NCBI GenBank assembly: GCA_947494145.1
Contig: CANLTZ010000003.1
Location: forward strand, 186,001 to 250,000
Length of the DNA: 64,000 nucleotides
Origin: an uncultured Jannaschia sp.
GTDB lineage: Bacteria > Pseudomonadota > Alphaproteobacteria > Rhodobacterales > Rhodobacteraceae
Direction of reading: 5' to 3'
Below, piece by piece: positions 8,107-17,775 of the stretch; position 1 is the first letter of the stretch; each line of letters starts with the position of its first letter. A program made the position numbers and the translations under genes. Below the pieces are notes generated by a model that worked only from the letters and a program-made list of their open reading frames with translations, did no database searches and was not told where the DNA came from.

Positions 8107-8361
8107 GGCAAGCTCCTTCATGCGAACGGTAGAAAATCACCGCGTGCCGAAGGAAACTGTCTAAATTTTGACGGCTGCCGCCGGAGTGAAACACCCTGAA
8201 ATCTCGGATATCGGGCGAACGAGACTGCTCAGAAAGATAGTAAAAACGGATACTTAAAAGGAAATCACCAATTGGAAATCGGCCTAATCCCCGCACGCCG
8301 CTATGGCCTTACAGCCACCCAGCACAGCCTTATCCAGTAGCCGCGGCGCCTTGACGTTGCG
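8107..8361. other. Intergenic region upstream of repeat-protein gene
   Basis: About 255 bases between the end of coaD and the start of the repeat protein, both leftward. The part near 8200-8270 is AT-richer than its surroundings and probably holds the promoter of the repeat-protein gene. I see no convincing gene, terminator or RNA in it. Confidence 0.45.
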
Positions 8362-8853
8362 TCATCGAAATCGCGCGACCAGCGCCTCATAGACCGGGGG
8401 CGTCACGAAGGCCGAAACATCGCCGCCAAGGCGGGCGATTTCCTTCACCAGTTTCGACGCGATGGCCTGGTGTTCGGCCTCTGCCATCAGGAACACCGTC
8501 TCCACACTGTCGTCGAGCACCCGATTCATGCCGACCATCTGGAATTCGTACTCGAAATCCGCCACGGCGCGCAGGCCGCGGATGATCATCTGCGCCCCCA
8601 CATCGCGGGCGCAATTGATCAGCAGGTTCTCAAACGGGTGCGCCACGATTTCGCAGCCGGTCTTGGCCGACCAATGGGCGGCCTCAGCCTCGACCATGGC
8701 GACCCGTTCCTCCAAGTCGAACAGAGGCCCCTTGTCACGGTTGATCGCGACGCCGATCACCAATTTGTCCACCAAGGTGCAGGCGCGTTTGATGATGTCG
8801 ATGTGGCCCTTCGTGATCGGGTCGAAGGTGCCGGGATACAGGCCGGTCCGCAT
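8362..8853 (-). CDS. coaD: Phosphopantetheine adenylyltransferase
   Basis: CoaD transfers AMP from ATP to 4'-phosphopantetheine, giving dephospho-CoA, the penultimate step of coenzyme A synthesis in the cytoplasm. The 163-aa length is standard. The nucleotidyltransferase motif is T14-x-x-H17 in YPGTFDPITKGH. Further family segments are RGLRAVADFEYEFQM and the C-terminal ASKLVKEIARLGGDV. The start at 8853 has GGAGGGG in front; a longer in-frame version would run into the next gene. Confidence 0.97.
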   Translation of the reverse strand: MRTGLYPGTFDPITKGHIDIIKRACTLVDKLVIGVAINRDKGPLFDLEERVAMVEAEAAHWSAKTGCEIVAHPFENLLINCARDVGAQMIIRGLRAVADFEYEFQMVGMNRVLDDSVETVFLMAEAEHQAIASKLVKEIARLGGDVSAFVTPPVYEALVARFR

Positions 8854-8903
8854 GGCCCCTCCGTGGTCATTCATCGCATGGGTTGCATGGGTTGGGCGCG
8901 TGA

Positions 8904-9206
8904 TCAAGCCGCGGGGCGGCGCTTGCCGCGCCAAATCAGGCTTTGGTGATTAAGCGCGACCAGATCTGCGCGGTCCTCCAGGACGTCCTCCCCCAGCGCG
9001 ATGGCATCGCGCAAAACCGTGTCGCTGGCATGGGCATAGGCTGGACGCGCAGCAATGGCGCGATACCAGACGCCACCGGTCGCGTGATCCAGCAGGATGC
9101 GCTGGAGGCAATGGTCCAGATGAACCGGCCAGTCCGGCTTCGCGGCTTTGGGTAGGTCGTCACGTGTGAGGGCGAGCCATTTGGCTTCAAGCTCCGCTCG
9201 GGTCAT
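8904..9206 (-). CDS. Conserved hypothetical protein upstream of coaD
   Basis: A small soluble protein of 100 aa (111 aa if a GTG at 9239 is the start). It has no membrane span or signal. A mostly helical sequence with several Trp/His (HLDHCLQRILLDHATGG, LNHQSLIWRGKRR) is visible. I recognise no catalytic motif. It lies 50 nt before coaD on the same strand and is probably co-transcribed. I preferred the ATG at 9206, but ribosome sites for both starts are weak. Confidence 0.65.
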   Translation of the reverse strand: MTRAELEAKWLALTRDDLPKAAKPDWPVHLDHCLQRILLDHATGGVWYRAIAARPAYAHASDTVLRDAIALGEDVLEDRADLVALNHQSLIWRGKRRPAA

Positions 9207-9414
9207 TACTCGGTCGTCTTTCTTGCCATTGAGGTCCACTTTCGGAGGGCGTGTCGATCAGGTTTGCAAGAACCGATCAAGTCCAACCGTGCCGCGCAGA
9301 CCAACGGTTTTTGTTCCATCGCGGGTCAAACCCATAGCGTCGGGGCCCCGCGCGTGAATGACCCGCGCCCGAACGGCCTTGTTGCTTTGAATGCCGTTCT
9401 ACTAAAGCTTAGCC

Positions 9415-9705
9415 ATGGGCCCCGAACTCACGATCCTCTTGGTGAACATCGTCTTCGTCTCCCTTGTCTTTGGCTGGGTCTTCCCTGCCCTGCGGGGCCG
9501 CGGCATGACGACATTCGCGCAATACGACCTCGCCGTAAGCGCGGCCGCGTTGACGGTGGCGGGCCTGCTTTACGCGGGCAAGGGGGTCGGGTTCACGCTT
9601 GTCGTCATAGATGTGCCCTGGTGGGCGTTCTCCATTCTGACCTATTCGGCGCTGGAGTTGTTGGTCTGGATCACCCGCTCCGGACGCGACCCCGATGACA
9701 CCTAA
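9415..9705 (+). CDS. Small integral membrane protein, unknown
   Basis: A 96-aa hydrophobic protein with about three predicted spans (residues 5-25, 38-56, 60-85) and an acidic C-terminus (RDPDDT). No recognisable family. Its 3' end overlaps by 4 bp the convergent CBS-domain gene. It has its own upstream region of about 200 bp. Confidence 0.6.
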   Translation: MGPELTILLVNIVFVSLVFGWVFPALRGRGMTTFAQYDLAVSAAALTVAGLLYAGKGVGFTLVVIDVPWWAFSILTYSALELLVWITRSGRDPDDT

Positions 9706-10139
9706 GCGTTGCCTGTAATCATCGCCTCCAACGCTTCTTTTTCCATCGAAACTTCGCTCAGCCGGGCCTTCACCACGTCGCCGAGCGAGATCAGCCCGAT
9801 CAGGATGCCGTCTTCTTCAACCGGCATGTGACGAAACCGTCCTTCGGTCATGGCCTGCAAAACGGCCTCCGACTTGTCGCCTGGCGCGCAGGTATGCAGC
9901 TCCGAGGTCATCAGGTCCGACACCTTTCGCGCCAGCACCTCTCCGCCCTCACGGCCCATTTCGCGCACGATGTCCCGTTCCGACAGAATGCCAGACGCTC
10001 GCCTGCCATCATTGCTGACCACAAGGGCCCCGATGCGCCGCGCCGCAAGCTCGCCCACGGCGTCGGCGATGGTGGCGGACGGATCAATGGTCAGGACACC
10101 CTGGGTGGCCTTGCCGGACAGGATCTGCGTCACGAACAT
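9702..10139 (-). CDS. Tandem CBS-domain protein
   Basis: A 145-aa protein consisting of two CBS modules: first around TIDPSATIADAVGELAARRIGALVV with SGILSERDIVREM, second around MTSELHTCAPGDKSEAVLQAMTEGRFRHMPV with GLISLGDVVKARL. Stand-alone CBS pairs bind adenine nucleotides and act as energy sensors or modulators of partner proteins; the partner here is unknown. The start at 10139 is preferred over one 15 nt upstream because GGAGGA lies at the right distance before it. Confidence 0.88.
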   Translation of the reverse strand: MFVTQILSGKATQGVLTIDPSATIADAVGELAARRIGALVVSNDGRRASGILSERDIVREMGREGGEVLARKVSDLMTSELHTCAPGDKSEAVLQAMTEGRFRHMPVEEDGILIGLISLGDVVKARLSEVSMEKEALEAMITGNA

Positions 10140-10350
10140 CTGGTGCTCCTCCATGTCGTATGCTTACCCAGCGTCCGCCCGCCGCTGCTTCAAGTCAAGC
10201 GCAGCGTTTCTCTGGCCGGCCAATCGGCCTTCCTTTCGGGACACGCCGCCAAATCAACGCCATACCGGGCCGGTGCAGTAAGATCAGAAACAGCCGCCCA
10301 GGACCGCTATTAGGTGACAACAGGTCCATCTTGCGCCATCCCTGCGGCCC

Positions 10351-11520
10351 ATGACCCGCCTTTCGCCAACCGACCTGTCCGATCTCACCGCGCTGCGCCG
10401 CGACTTGCACCGCCATCCCGAAATCTCCCGTCAGGAGGCCGCGACCGCCGCCCGTATCGCGGCGGAGTTGCGCGACCTCGGTATCGACACGGTGACCGAG
10501 GGCTTGGGCGGCCATGGCGTAGCGGGCGTCATTGACGGGGCCGCGCCTGGCCCCACCGTCCTGCTGCGCTGCGAACTCGACGCACTGCCCATTGCCGAGA
10601 CCGGCAACGCCCCCTGGCGTAGCACCATCCCGGGTAAAGGGCATCTGTGTGGCCATGACGGGCATATGGTGACGATGCTGGGCGCCGCGCGCTTGCTGCT
10701 GCGCGACCGGCCAGCCCATGGCCGCGTCGTGCTTATGTTTCAGCCGGCCGAGGAAGATGGCAGCGGCGCCATCGCCGTCTGCAACGACCCGCGCTTTGCG
10801 GCCATCGCCCCCGATTGGGCCTTTGCCCTGCATAATGAGCCCGACATCGCCCGCGGCATCGCCCATATCCCCGATGGCCTGGCCTCCGCAGCTTCTGTCG
10901 GCCTCCATATCGCGCTGAGCGGGGCCGAGGCCCATGCCTGTGCGCCCGAAACCGGCATGTCGCCCGGCCCGGCTATGGCCGCGCTGATGACCGCTCTACC
11001 CGCCATGTCATCGGGCATGTTCCCGCAGGCGAACTACCGCCTTGTGACACTGACCCACGCTGCCATGGGCGCCCCGGCCTTCGGCATCGCGCCCGGTCAG
11101 GGCAGCCTTTATATCACGTGCCGCACCACGTCAGATGTGTCCCTGGCGACCTTGGTCGATGAGGCCCGGGCCAGGGCCGAAGAGACCGCCACCGCCCATA
11201 AGCTTACCTGCCAGATCACCGAACACGACGCTTTCCTGGCCGGGATCAACGACCCCCGCGCCGCGCATATACTGCGCGAGGCCGCGCGCACTGCTGGGCT
11301 CGACGCGATCCCGGGCCTGCCGCTGCGCGCCTCGGAGGACTTCGGCCGTTTCGGTCATGATTGCCCCTCCGCGATGATGCTTCTGGGCGCAGGCCCCGGC
11401 CCCGCGCTCCACAATCCTGACTACGATTTCGACGACACCCTCATTGCCCCCGGCGCACAAACCCTCGTCAATGCTGTCCATGCGGTGACGATCGAGCACG
11501 ACGGGACAGCAGATCTCTAG
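10351..11520 (+). CDS. M20-family amidohydrolase (hippurate hydrolase-like)
   Basis: A 389-aa metallopeptidase-family hydrolase that probably cleaves N-acyl amino acids or similar amides. Binuclear metal ligands are visible: CGHDGH (Cys and His), PAEED (Glu), ALHNEPD (His) and, near the end, ALHNPDYDFDD (His). The lid domain begins near LASAASVGLHIALSG. It stands alone between convergent or unrelated genes, so the substrate cannot be inferred from neighbours. Confidence 0.9.
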   Translation: MTRLSPTDLSDLTALRRDLHRHPEISRQEAATAARIAAELRDLGIDTVTEGLGGHGVAGVIDGAAPGPTVLLRCELDALPIAETGNAPWRSTIPGKGHLCGHDGHMVTMLGAARLLLRDRPAHGRVVLMFQPAEEDGSGAIAVCNDPRFAAIAPDWAFALHNEPDIARGIAHIPDGLASAASVGLHIALSGAEAHACAPETGMSPGPAMAALMTALPAMSSGMFPQANYRLVTLTHAAMGAPAFGIAPGQGSLYITCRTTSDVSLATLVDEARARAEETATAHKLTCQITEHDAFLAGINDPRAAHILREAARTAGLDAIPGLPLRASEDFGRFGHDCPSAMMLLGAGPGPALHNPDYDFDDTLIAPGAQTLVNAVHAVTIEHDGTADL

Positions 11521-11669
11521 CTTGTCGGCCCAGCCAGGCGTTGGTGAGGGCCCGCACGTTCAAGACAGCCGCCCCCTCCCCCCGGCACGGCCTGTCTCCG
11601 AAACCCGCACCACCCCTGTTCCCTGCGGTCAGACCCCACTAAGGTCCGCCCAAATCGCAGGAGGGATAC

Positions 11670-13166
11670 ATGCAGCAGATCGGACACTGGATCGACGGCT
11701 CAGAAGTGAACGGCGCCGCGCGCCACGCCGACGTCTTCAACCCCGCCACCGGTGAGGTACAGGCCAAAGTCGCGCTGGCCGCCGCCGATGACCTCAACCG
11801 CGCCGTCGATATCGCCGCCGCCGCTCAACCCGCCTGGGGCGCGACCAACCCGCAGCGCCGGGCCCGCGTGCTCATGAAGTTCGTGGACCTACTCAACCGC
11901 GACATGGACAAGCTGGCCGAAGCGCTCAGCCGCGAACACGGAAAAACCCTGCCCGATGCCAAGGGCGATGTGGTCCGCGGCCTGGAAGTGGTCGAATTCT
12001 GCATCGGCGCGCCCCATCATTTGAAAGGCGAATTCACGGATTCAGCGGGCCCCGGCATCGACATGTATTCCATGCGCCAGCCCCTAGGCGTCACTGCCGG
12101 CATCACGCCGTTCAACTTCCCCGCCATGATCCCGATGTGGATGTTCGCGCCCGCCATCGCCTGCGGTAACGCCTTCATCCTCAAACCGTCCGAACGCGAC
12201 CCGTCCGTCCCCATGATGCTGGCCGCGTTGATGGAGGAAGCGGGTCTGCCCAAAGGCATCCTGCAAGTCGTCAATGGCGACAAGGAAGCCGTGGATGCCA
12301 TCCTGGACCATCCGGTCATCCAATCCGTGGGCTTCGTGGGCTCCACGCCCATCGCCGCCTATATCTACGAACGCGCCAGCGCCAATGGCAAACGCGCCCA
12401 GTGCTTCGGCGGCGCCAAGAACCACATGATCATCATGCCCGACGCGGACATGGATCAAGCCGCCGACGCCCTGGTTGGTGCGGGCTACGGTGCGGCGGGC
12501 GAACGCTGCATGGCTATTTCCGTCGCCGTTCCCGTGGGCGATGACACCGCGGACCGGCTGATCGAAAAGCTCGTCCCGCGGGTCGAAGCCCTGAAGGTCG
12601 GCCCCTACACATCCGGCAACGACGTCGATTTTGGCCCCGTCGTCACGGCGGCGGCCAAGGACAACATCCACCGCCTGATCCAGTCGGGCATCGACGCGGG
12701 TGCCGAGCTTATCGTCGATGGCCGGGACTTCAAGATGCAGGGCTATGAGGATGGTTTCTTCGTGGGCGCCCATCTGTTCGATCGCGTGACCAAGGATATG
12801 GAGATCTACCAGAAGGAAATCTTCGGCCCCGTCTTGTCGACCGTCCGCGCCCAGTCCTACGAGGAGGCGCTGGGCCTCGCCATGGACCACGAATACGGCA
12901 ACGGCACCGCCATCTTCACCCGTGACGGCGACACCGCGCGGGACTTCGCCAAACGGGTGAATGTCGGGATGGTCGGCGTGAACGTCCCGATCCCGGTGCC
13001 GCTAGCCTACCACACTTTCGGCGGCTGGAAGAAAAGCATGTTCGGCGACCTGAACCAACACGGCCCCGATGCCTTCCGCTTCTATACCCGCACCAAGACG
13101 GTCACCGCCCGTTGGCCCTCAGGCATAAAGGAAGGCGGAGAGTTCTCGATCCCCGTCATGGAATAG
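11670..13166 (+). CDS. mmsA: Methylmalonate-semialdehyde dehydrogenase (CoA-acylating)
   Basis: This enzyme converts methylmalonate semialdehyde and malonate semialdehyde, with NAD and CoA, to propionyl-CoA or acetyl-CoA and CO2, the last step of distal valine catabolism. Length is 498 aa. The aldehyde dehydrogenase fold is evident, with FNFPAMIPMW, the NAD-binding GFVGSTPIA and the catalytic Cys280 in AAGERCMAIS. The ending NQHGPDAFRFYTRTKTVTARWP is typical of MmsA. AGGAGG precedes the ATG. Other valine genes (acyl-CoA dehydrogenase, HIBCH, mmsB) follow about 3.5 kb downstream. Confidence 0.95.
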   Translation: MQQIGHWIDGSEVNGAARHADVFNPATGEVQAKVALAAADDLNRAVDIAAAAQPAWGATNPQRRARVLMKFVDLLNRDMDKLAEALSREHGKTLPDAKGDVVRGLEVVEFCIGAPHHLKGEFTDSAGPGIDMYSMRQPLGVTAGITPFNFPAMIPMWMFAPAIACGNAFILKPSERDPSVPMMLAALMEEAGLPKGILQVVNGDKEAVDAILDHPVIQSVGFVGSTPIAAYIYERASANGKRAQCFGGAKNHMIIMPDADMDQAADALVGAGYGAAGERCMAISVAVPVGDDTADRLIEKLVPRVEALKVGPYTSGNDVDFGPVVTAAAKDNIHRLIQSGIDAGAELIVDGRDFKMQGYEDGFFVGAHLFDRVTKDMEIYQKEIFGPVLSTVRAQSYEEALGLAMDHEYGNGTAIFTRDGDTARDFAKRVNVGMVGVNVPIPVPLAYHTFGGWKKSMFGDLNQHGPDAFRFYTRTKTVTARWPSGIKEGGEFSIPVME

Positions 13167-13181
13167 GCTGCGGACCTGCCC

Positions 13182-13583
13182 CTAGCCGCGCGGGTCGGCG
13201 CCGAACTGGTTCCGGCCCCGCATTCCCGGTTGCAAAAGCAGGATGGCGAGCCAAAGCTAATCCAAAAGGGGAACGGCAAGCAGCACGATGCCAGCCCCGC
13301 TTCCCCCGGCATCCCGAAGTCGGTGAATCATGACCAATGGCCAAAAGACGGCGAGACCGCCGGTAAGCACGTAGAAGATGATGATTGCCACCTCAACGGG
13401 CCCGGCTTCCGGGCCAGCGATCGTGCCGGTTTGCGGCGTGATCTCGACATACTGGTTGGCGAAATAACAGATCTAGCAGAACAGCCCCAGAACGGCGGTA
13501 TAGCCCCAGAAGCCGCGACGCCCGATGCGCCCGGGCCCAGGCTGGGACCCGCCTGGGGGCCCAAAATAGATGTCATCCTACAT
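13182..13583 (-). pseudogene. Broken DUF805 membrane protein gene
   Basis: Read leftward, one frame gives a coherent DUF805-like product interrupted by stops. It starts GRIGRRGFWGYTAVLGLFC, hits a TAG, continues ICYFANQYVEITP through a membrane segment (AIIIFYVLTGGLAVFWPL) and the typical IHRLRDAGGSG. It meets a second TAG after VLLAVPLLD and ends LWLAILLLQPGMRGRN then QFGADPRG. The NQFGADP tail and RLRDAG motif are DUF805 hallmarks, also seen in the intact DUF805 gene at 14590-15267. Another TAG lies just upstream of the first motif. At least two in-frame stops make this a pseudogene; the 5' boundary is uncertain. Confidence 0.7.
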
Positions 13584-13816
13584 ATCTTGGCCCCTTGCTC
13601 GAATTCAGACTTGGCCAGGCGGGTCTTCACCAACAGCCCTTCCATGGCTGGTCGGGCAGTGTCACGCCCCGAAGGCAGGAAGATGACGGCTTTCTGCAAC
13701 GATCCGCTCATTTGGCGGCCTCTGGCAAAATCGTGATCGCTACATATATTCCCGACCAGCCCGGCCGAACGTTAAGAGCTGGCTAACGATAAAACAGACC
13801 GACAGGACCGACGCCC

Positions 13817-14389
13817 ATGAGCAAGAGCCAGAATACGCGCCGCACCTTCCTTGCCGGAGCTGCCGCAACGATCGCCACACCATCCCTCGCCCTGGAAGCG
13901 GGCTTCCGCTCGGGCGAAGAGACGCGCCGCAACACATCCAGCTTCCAGATGATTGACTGGCAGGACCATTTCCCGACCCTCGGCGTGGCCACCATCATCT
14001 GTGACACGACCAGCCGCGCGCTCCATTACTGGAACGCAGATGGCAGCGATTACCGGCTCTACCCCACGTCGGTCCCCATGACCGAAGAATTGACGCGCCG
14101 TGGCTATACCGAAATCGTGCGCAAGACCGAGGCGCCAAGCTGGACGCCCACCGCGTCCATGCGCGAACGCGACCCGACCCTGCCTGTGCGCATGGAAGGC
14201 GGCGAGCCTGGCAATCCGCTGGGAACCCACGCCATGTATCTCGATTGGCCCGCCTATCTGATCCATGGGACACACGACACCCGCAAGATCGGTCGCCGGT
14301 CTTCGTCGGGTTGCATTGGTCTCTATAACGAGAAGATCGCGGAGCTTTATGCGATCACACCCGTCGGCACGCAGGTCCGTCTGATCTGA
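13817..14389 (+). CDS. L,D-transpeptidase (YkuD domain), exported
   Basis: A 190-aa protein with a Tat-like or Sec export signal (RRTFLAGAAATIATPSLA). The YkuD fold has YLIHGTHDT and the catalytic Cys166 in SSSGCIGLYN, a variant of the usual HGCIRL. Such enzymes make 3-3 crosslinks in peptidoglycan or attach proteins to it in the periplasm. It starts 45 nt after a TTAA-N7-CTAA element that resembles a weak CtrA site. Neighbours are the broken and intact DUF805 genes. Confidence 0.88.
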   Translation: MSKSQNTRRTFLAGAAATIATPSLALEAGFRSGEETRRNTSSFQMIDWQDHFPTLGVATIICDTTSRALHYWNADGSDYRLYPTSVPMTEELTRRGYTEIVRKTEAPSWTPTASMRERDPTLPVRMEGGEPGNPLGTHAMYLDWPAYLIHGTHDTRKIGRRSSSGCIGLYNEKIAELYAITPVGTQVRLI

Positions 14390-14589
14390 AGACACTGCCA
14401 GCCCGGCAATCTGAACGGGCTCGACCGGACCCGTTTTGGTGTAACGGCGATCTATCAGCGCAGCATTGCGGCTGTGGCGCCCCGCATCAAAATCACGCCT
14501 GCTGTGCATCGCGGCATCGCTGGGCCTTCCCGCGAGCCGACGACGAACCGGATTGCCCAAGGACCAGCCAGCCCCGAGAACCAAAGCGA

Positions 14590-15267
14590 TCAGCGCAACT
14601 GCTCCATCCGCGCTTTCCGCATGGCGTGCAGATCGGCGCTGGCGTTTTGCTGGTCGTCCATGCGCTCGGCCTCGGACTTGCGCGGCTTCGCCGCCTCGCC
14701 CTTCCCGAACCTGTTCATCGCCGTGTCCGAGGGCATGAACATCAGAATCCAGCAAAACGCCCAATAGCCGAAGATCAGCAACGCCAGCACAGGGGTCACG
14801 TAGCCAAGTGCAATCACCAGGTAGTACGCCGCGCCCCCCAGACCCGACAGCACACCGATAACCAACGCGACGAGCGGGATGACGAGGAGCGGCGCAAGAC
14901 AGATCAGCACGAAATAGAGCCCCGTATGCCCCACATCATGCAGCCGCCGCACGCAAAGCGCCAGCCACGCCACCCAATGCCAAACGAACAACGCCAAGAT
15001 CGCCACGACGACCCACAGCTTCAAGAAACCAAGCTGCGACACGCCAGGGATGGTCCGCTCCACCATGCGCATTGCGGATTCGAAACTCGCAAATCCGGCC
15101 ATCGCTCCGTCGATCAGGTAGCTGGACAGACCATAGGCCTGGAACTGGAACCCCCACCACAGGATAAGCGATGGGATAGTGAACCACAGAAATTCCTCGC
15201 GCCCGGTCCGACCTGAAAAGTCGAAAACCCGGACCATGGGCCGGACGATGTATTGGAAATTCTGCAT
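14590..15267 (-). CDS. DUF805 integral membrane protein
   Basis: A 225-aa polytopic membrane protein of the DUF805 family (function unknown). Family marks are FDFSGRTGREEFLWFTI at the start, VRRLHDVGHTG in the middle and a C-terminal MNRFGKGE, followed by a charged tail. About five hydrophobic segments are visible. I use the ATG at 15267; a GTG 6 nt upstream has a somewhat better-placed GAGG. The frame is open much further upstream, but that would overlap the opposite-strand ligase gene. Confidence 0.85.
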   Translation of the reverse strand: MQNFQYIVRPMVRVFDFSGRTGREEFLWFTIPSLILWWGFQFQAYGLSSYLIDGAMAGFASFESAMRMVERTIPGVSQLGFLKLWVVVAILALFVWHWVAWLALCVRRLHDVGHTGLYFVLICLAPLLVIPLVALVIGVLSGLGGAAYYLVIALGYVTPVLALLIFGYWAFCWILMFMPSDTAMNRFGKGEAAKPRKSEAERMDDQQNASADLHAMRKARMEQLR

Positions 15268-15429
15268 AAACACGCGCGCCTCATTCCCGAAACTGGGGCA
15301 CCCAAAAGGCGGGCGAAACGTGCCAACACCATGACGGCAAAGCGTTAAATCCATGGCCTCCGGCGCCACTTCAAGCGCCCACTTGCCCCCCCTGCCATCT
15401 GTGCCACAGTGGTGGGCAAAGGACCCGCC

Positions 15430-16557
15430 ATGACCGAACCCCCTTTCACCATGGGCATTGAGGAAGAATACCTTCTCGTGCACCCAGAAACCGGCGACCT
15501 GGCCGAAGCCCCCGATGGCCTGATGGCCGCCTGTCGCGACCGGCTGGACGATAAGGTGAGCCCCGAATTCCTGCAATGCCAGATTGAGGTGGGCACCGGT
15601 GTCTGCGCCGACATCGCCGAGGCGCGCGCCGATCTGTCGAACCTGCGCCGGACCGTGGCCGAGGTGGCTGAGGAATACGGCCTCGCCCCCATCGCCGCGT
15701 CCTGCCACCCGTTTTCCGATTGGAAAGACCAGCATACGACCGACAAGGAACGCTATCGCGGCCTGGCCCGCGACCTGCGCGGCGTGGCGCGGCGTATGCT
15801 GATCTGCGGCATGCATGTGCATGTGGGCATCGACGACCAGGAAACCCGCATCGACCTGGCCAGGCAAATGACCTACTTCCTGCCCCATCTGCTGGCGCTT
15901 TCCACCTCGTCGCCCTTCTGGCAAGGTGAGGATTCTGGGCTTGCCAGCTACCGTCTGACGGTCTTCGACAATCTGCCGCGCACCGGCCTGCCGCCTGCCT
16001 TCGACAGTTGGGGCGCGTTCCAGCGCTCGGTCGATATGCTGGTCGATCTGGGAATTATCGAAGACAGCTCGAAAATCTGGTGGGATCTGCGCCCTTCCCA
16101 CAATTTCCCCACGCTGGAATCCCGCATCTGCGATGTGGCCCCCCGCATCGAAGACACACTGACGCTGGCTGCGCTAATCCAGGCGACGCTTCGGATGCTT
16201 TGGCGGCTGGCGCAAAACAACCAGCGCTGGCGGGTCTACGACCGCTTCCTTGTGGCTGAAAACCGGTGGCGCGCCCAGCGTTACGGCACCAGCGAAGGAC
16301 TGATTGATTTTGGCGCAAAGGCCATCAAGCCCCTGCCCGACTTGGTCGATGAATGGCTAATGCTGATCGAGGAAGATGGCGGCCACCTGCATTCCACCAC
16401 GGAACTGGACCGCGCCCGCACGATTGCGCGCGAGGGCACCAGCGCCGACCGACAACGCGCCGTGTTTCAAGCGGGACTGGACAGCGGGGCTGACAAAGCC
16501 GAGGCCCTGCGCGCCGTCGTCACCCACCTAACGGTCGAGTTCCGCGAGGGGCTTTGA
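15430..16557 (+). CDS. Carboxylate-amine ligase, glutamate-cysteine ligase type 2 (YbdK-like)
   Basis: A 375-aa member of the GCS2 family, ATP-dependent ligases that join a glutamate gamma-carboxyl to an amine (YbdK has weak gamma-glutamylcysteine synthetase activity). The N-terminal [12 protein letters not shown] is the conserved metal/nucleotide motif; GMHVHVGI and [19 protein letters not shown] are further signatures. I chose the ATG at 15430, preceded by AAAGGAC, over one 21 nt upstream. The physiological substrate is not determined by sequence. Confidence 0.9.
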   Translation: MTEPPFTMGIEEEYLLVHPETGDLAEAPDGLMAACRDRLDDKVSPEFLQCQIEVGTGVCADIAEARADLSNLRRTVAEVAEEYGLAPIAASCHPFSDWKDQHTTDKERYRGLARDLRGVARRMLICGMHVHVGIDDQETRIDLARQMTYFLPHLLALSTSSPFWQGEDSGLASYRLTVFDNLPRTGLPPAFDSWGAFQRSVDMLVDLGIIEDSSKIWWDLRPSHNFPTLESRICDVAPRIEDTLTLAALIQATLRMLWRLAQNNQRWRVYDRFLVAENRWRAQRYGTSEGLIDFGAKAIKPLPDLVDEWLMLIEEDGGHLHSTTELDRARTIAREGTSADRQRAVFQAGLDSGADKAEALRAVVTHLTVEFREGL

Positions 16558-16620
16558 CACCGAGCCCACACAAGACCTAATTGAACAGGTGTTCCATTAA
16601 CGCCGGACGGAGGCACCGCC

Positions 16621-17760
16621 ATGGATTTCGCACTCACCGAAGAAAGCCAGGCCATCTTCGACATGGCCCGCGATGTGGGTCAGGCGGAAATCGCGCCCCA
16701 TGCCCGGACCTGGGAAGCCGATGGCACGATCCCCAAAGACCTTTGGCCCAAACTGGCCGAGTTGGGCTTTGGCGGGCTTTACGTCACCGAAGACCGCGGC
16801 GGCGCGAACCTCACGCGCCTGGACGCGACGCTGGTATTCGAAGCGCTGTCCATGGCCTGCCCCTCGGTTGCGGCTTTCCTGTCGATCCACAATATGTGCG
16901 CCAAGATGATCGACGCCTTCGGCTCGGACGCGCTGCGCGACAAATACCTGCCCCGTGCCGTGACATGCAACATGTTCCTCAGCTATTGCCTGACCGAACC
17001 CGGCTCGGGCTCGGACGCGGCGGCGCTGAAAACGACGGCGGTGAAGACCAACGAACATTACCGCCTGACCGGCACCAAGGCCTTCATTTCAGGCGGCGGC
17101 TATTCCGACGCCTATATCGTCATGGCGCGGACGGGCGATGCGGGGCCCAAGGGGATTTCCGCGCTGATCGTCGAAGATGGTGCGCCCGGGCTCAGCTTCG
17201 GGGGGCTGGAAGACAAGATGGGCTGGCGGTCACAACCGACCCGGCAGGTGCAACTGGACGACTGCCCGACGCCTTTGGAGAACCTGTTGGGTGAAGAGGG
17301 CCAAGGCTTTCGCTATGCGATGCAGGGGCTGGACGGCGGAAGGCTGAACATTGCGGCCTGCTCACTGGGCGCGGCCCAACAGGCGCTGGACCAAACCGTC
17401 GACTACGTGCGCGAGCGCAAAGCTTTTGGCCAAAGCCTTTCTGATTTCCAGAACACGCAATTCCGCCTGGCAGAGATGGAAATCGAGCTTCAGGCCGCGC
17501 GCACCTTCCTGCGCCAAGCCGCCTGGAAGCTGGACCAGGCGGCCCCCGACGCCACCAAATTCTGCGCCATGGCCAAGAAACTGGTGACGGAAACGGGCAG
17601 CCGCGTGGTGGATGGATGCCTGCAACTCCATGGCGGCTATGGCTATCTGAGCGATTACGGGATCGAGAAGCTGGCCCGCGACTTGCGCGTGCATCAGATT
17701 TTGGAAGGCACCAACGAAATCATGCGCCTGATCGTGGCGCGTCAGATGCTGGCGGCGTGA
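16621..17760 (+). CDS. Acyl-CoA dehydrogenase, probably isobutyryl-CoA dehydrogenase
   Basis: A 379-aa FAD enzyme oxidising an acyl-CoA to the enoyl-CoA. Family signatures are SYCLTEPGSGSDAAALKT, GGYGYLSDYGIEKLARDLRVHQILEGTNEIMR and the N-terminal FALTEESQAIFD. The clustering with mmsA, 3-hydroxyisobutyryl-CoA hydrolase and mmsB points to isobutyryl-CoA as substrate (valine pathway); sequence alone would also allow other short branched acyl-CoAs. The ATG at 16621 has CGGAGG in front. Confidence 0.9.
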   Translation: MDFALTEESQAIFDMARDVGQAEIAPHARTWEADGTIPKDLWPKLAELGFGGLYVTEDRGGANLTRLDATLVFEALSMACPSVAAFLSIHNMCAKMIDAFGSDALRDKYLPRAVTCNMFLSYCLTEPGSGSDAAALKTTAVKTNEHYRLTGTKAFISGGGYSDAYIVMARTGDAGPKGISALIVEDGAPGLSFGGLEDKMGWRSQPTRQVQLDDCPTPLENLLGEEGQGFRYAMQGLDGGRLNIAACSLGAAQQALDQTVDYVRERKAFGQSLSDFQNTQFRLAEMEIELQAARTFLRQAAWKLDQAAPDATKFCAMAKKLVTETGSRVVDGCLQLHGGYGYLSDYGIEKLARDLRVHQILEGTNEIMRLIVARQMLAA

Positions 17761-17775
17761 CGGTTTTGGCTTCGA

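Noticed and set aside
15268-16101. N-terminal extension of the DUF805 gene over the ligase gene
   Set aside because: The frame is open, but DUF805 similarity begins only near 15267 and the extension would be antisense to a well-supported gene.
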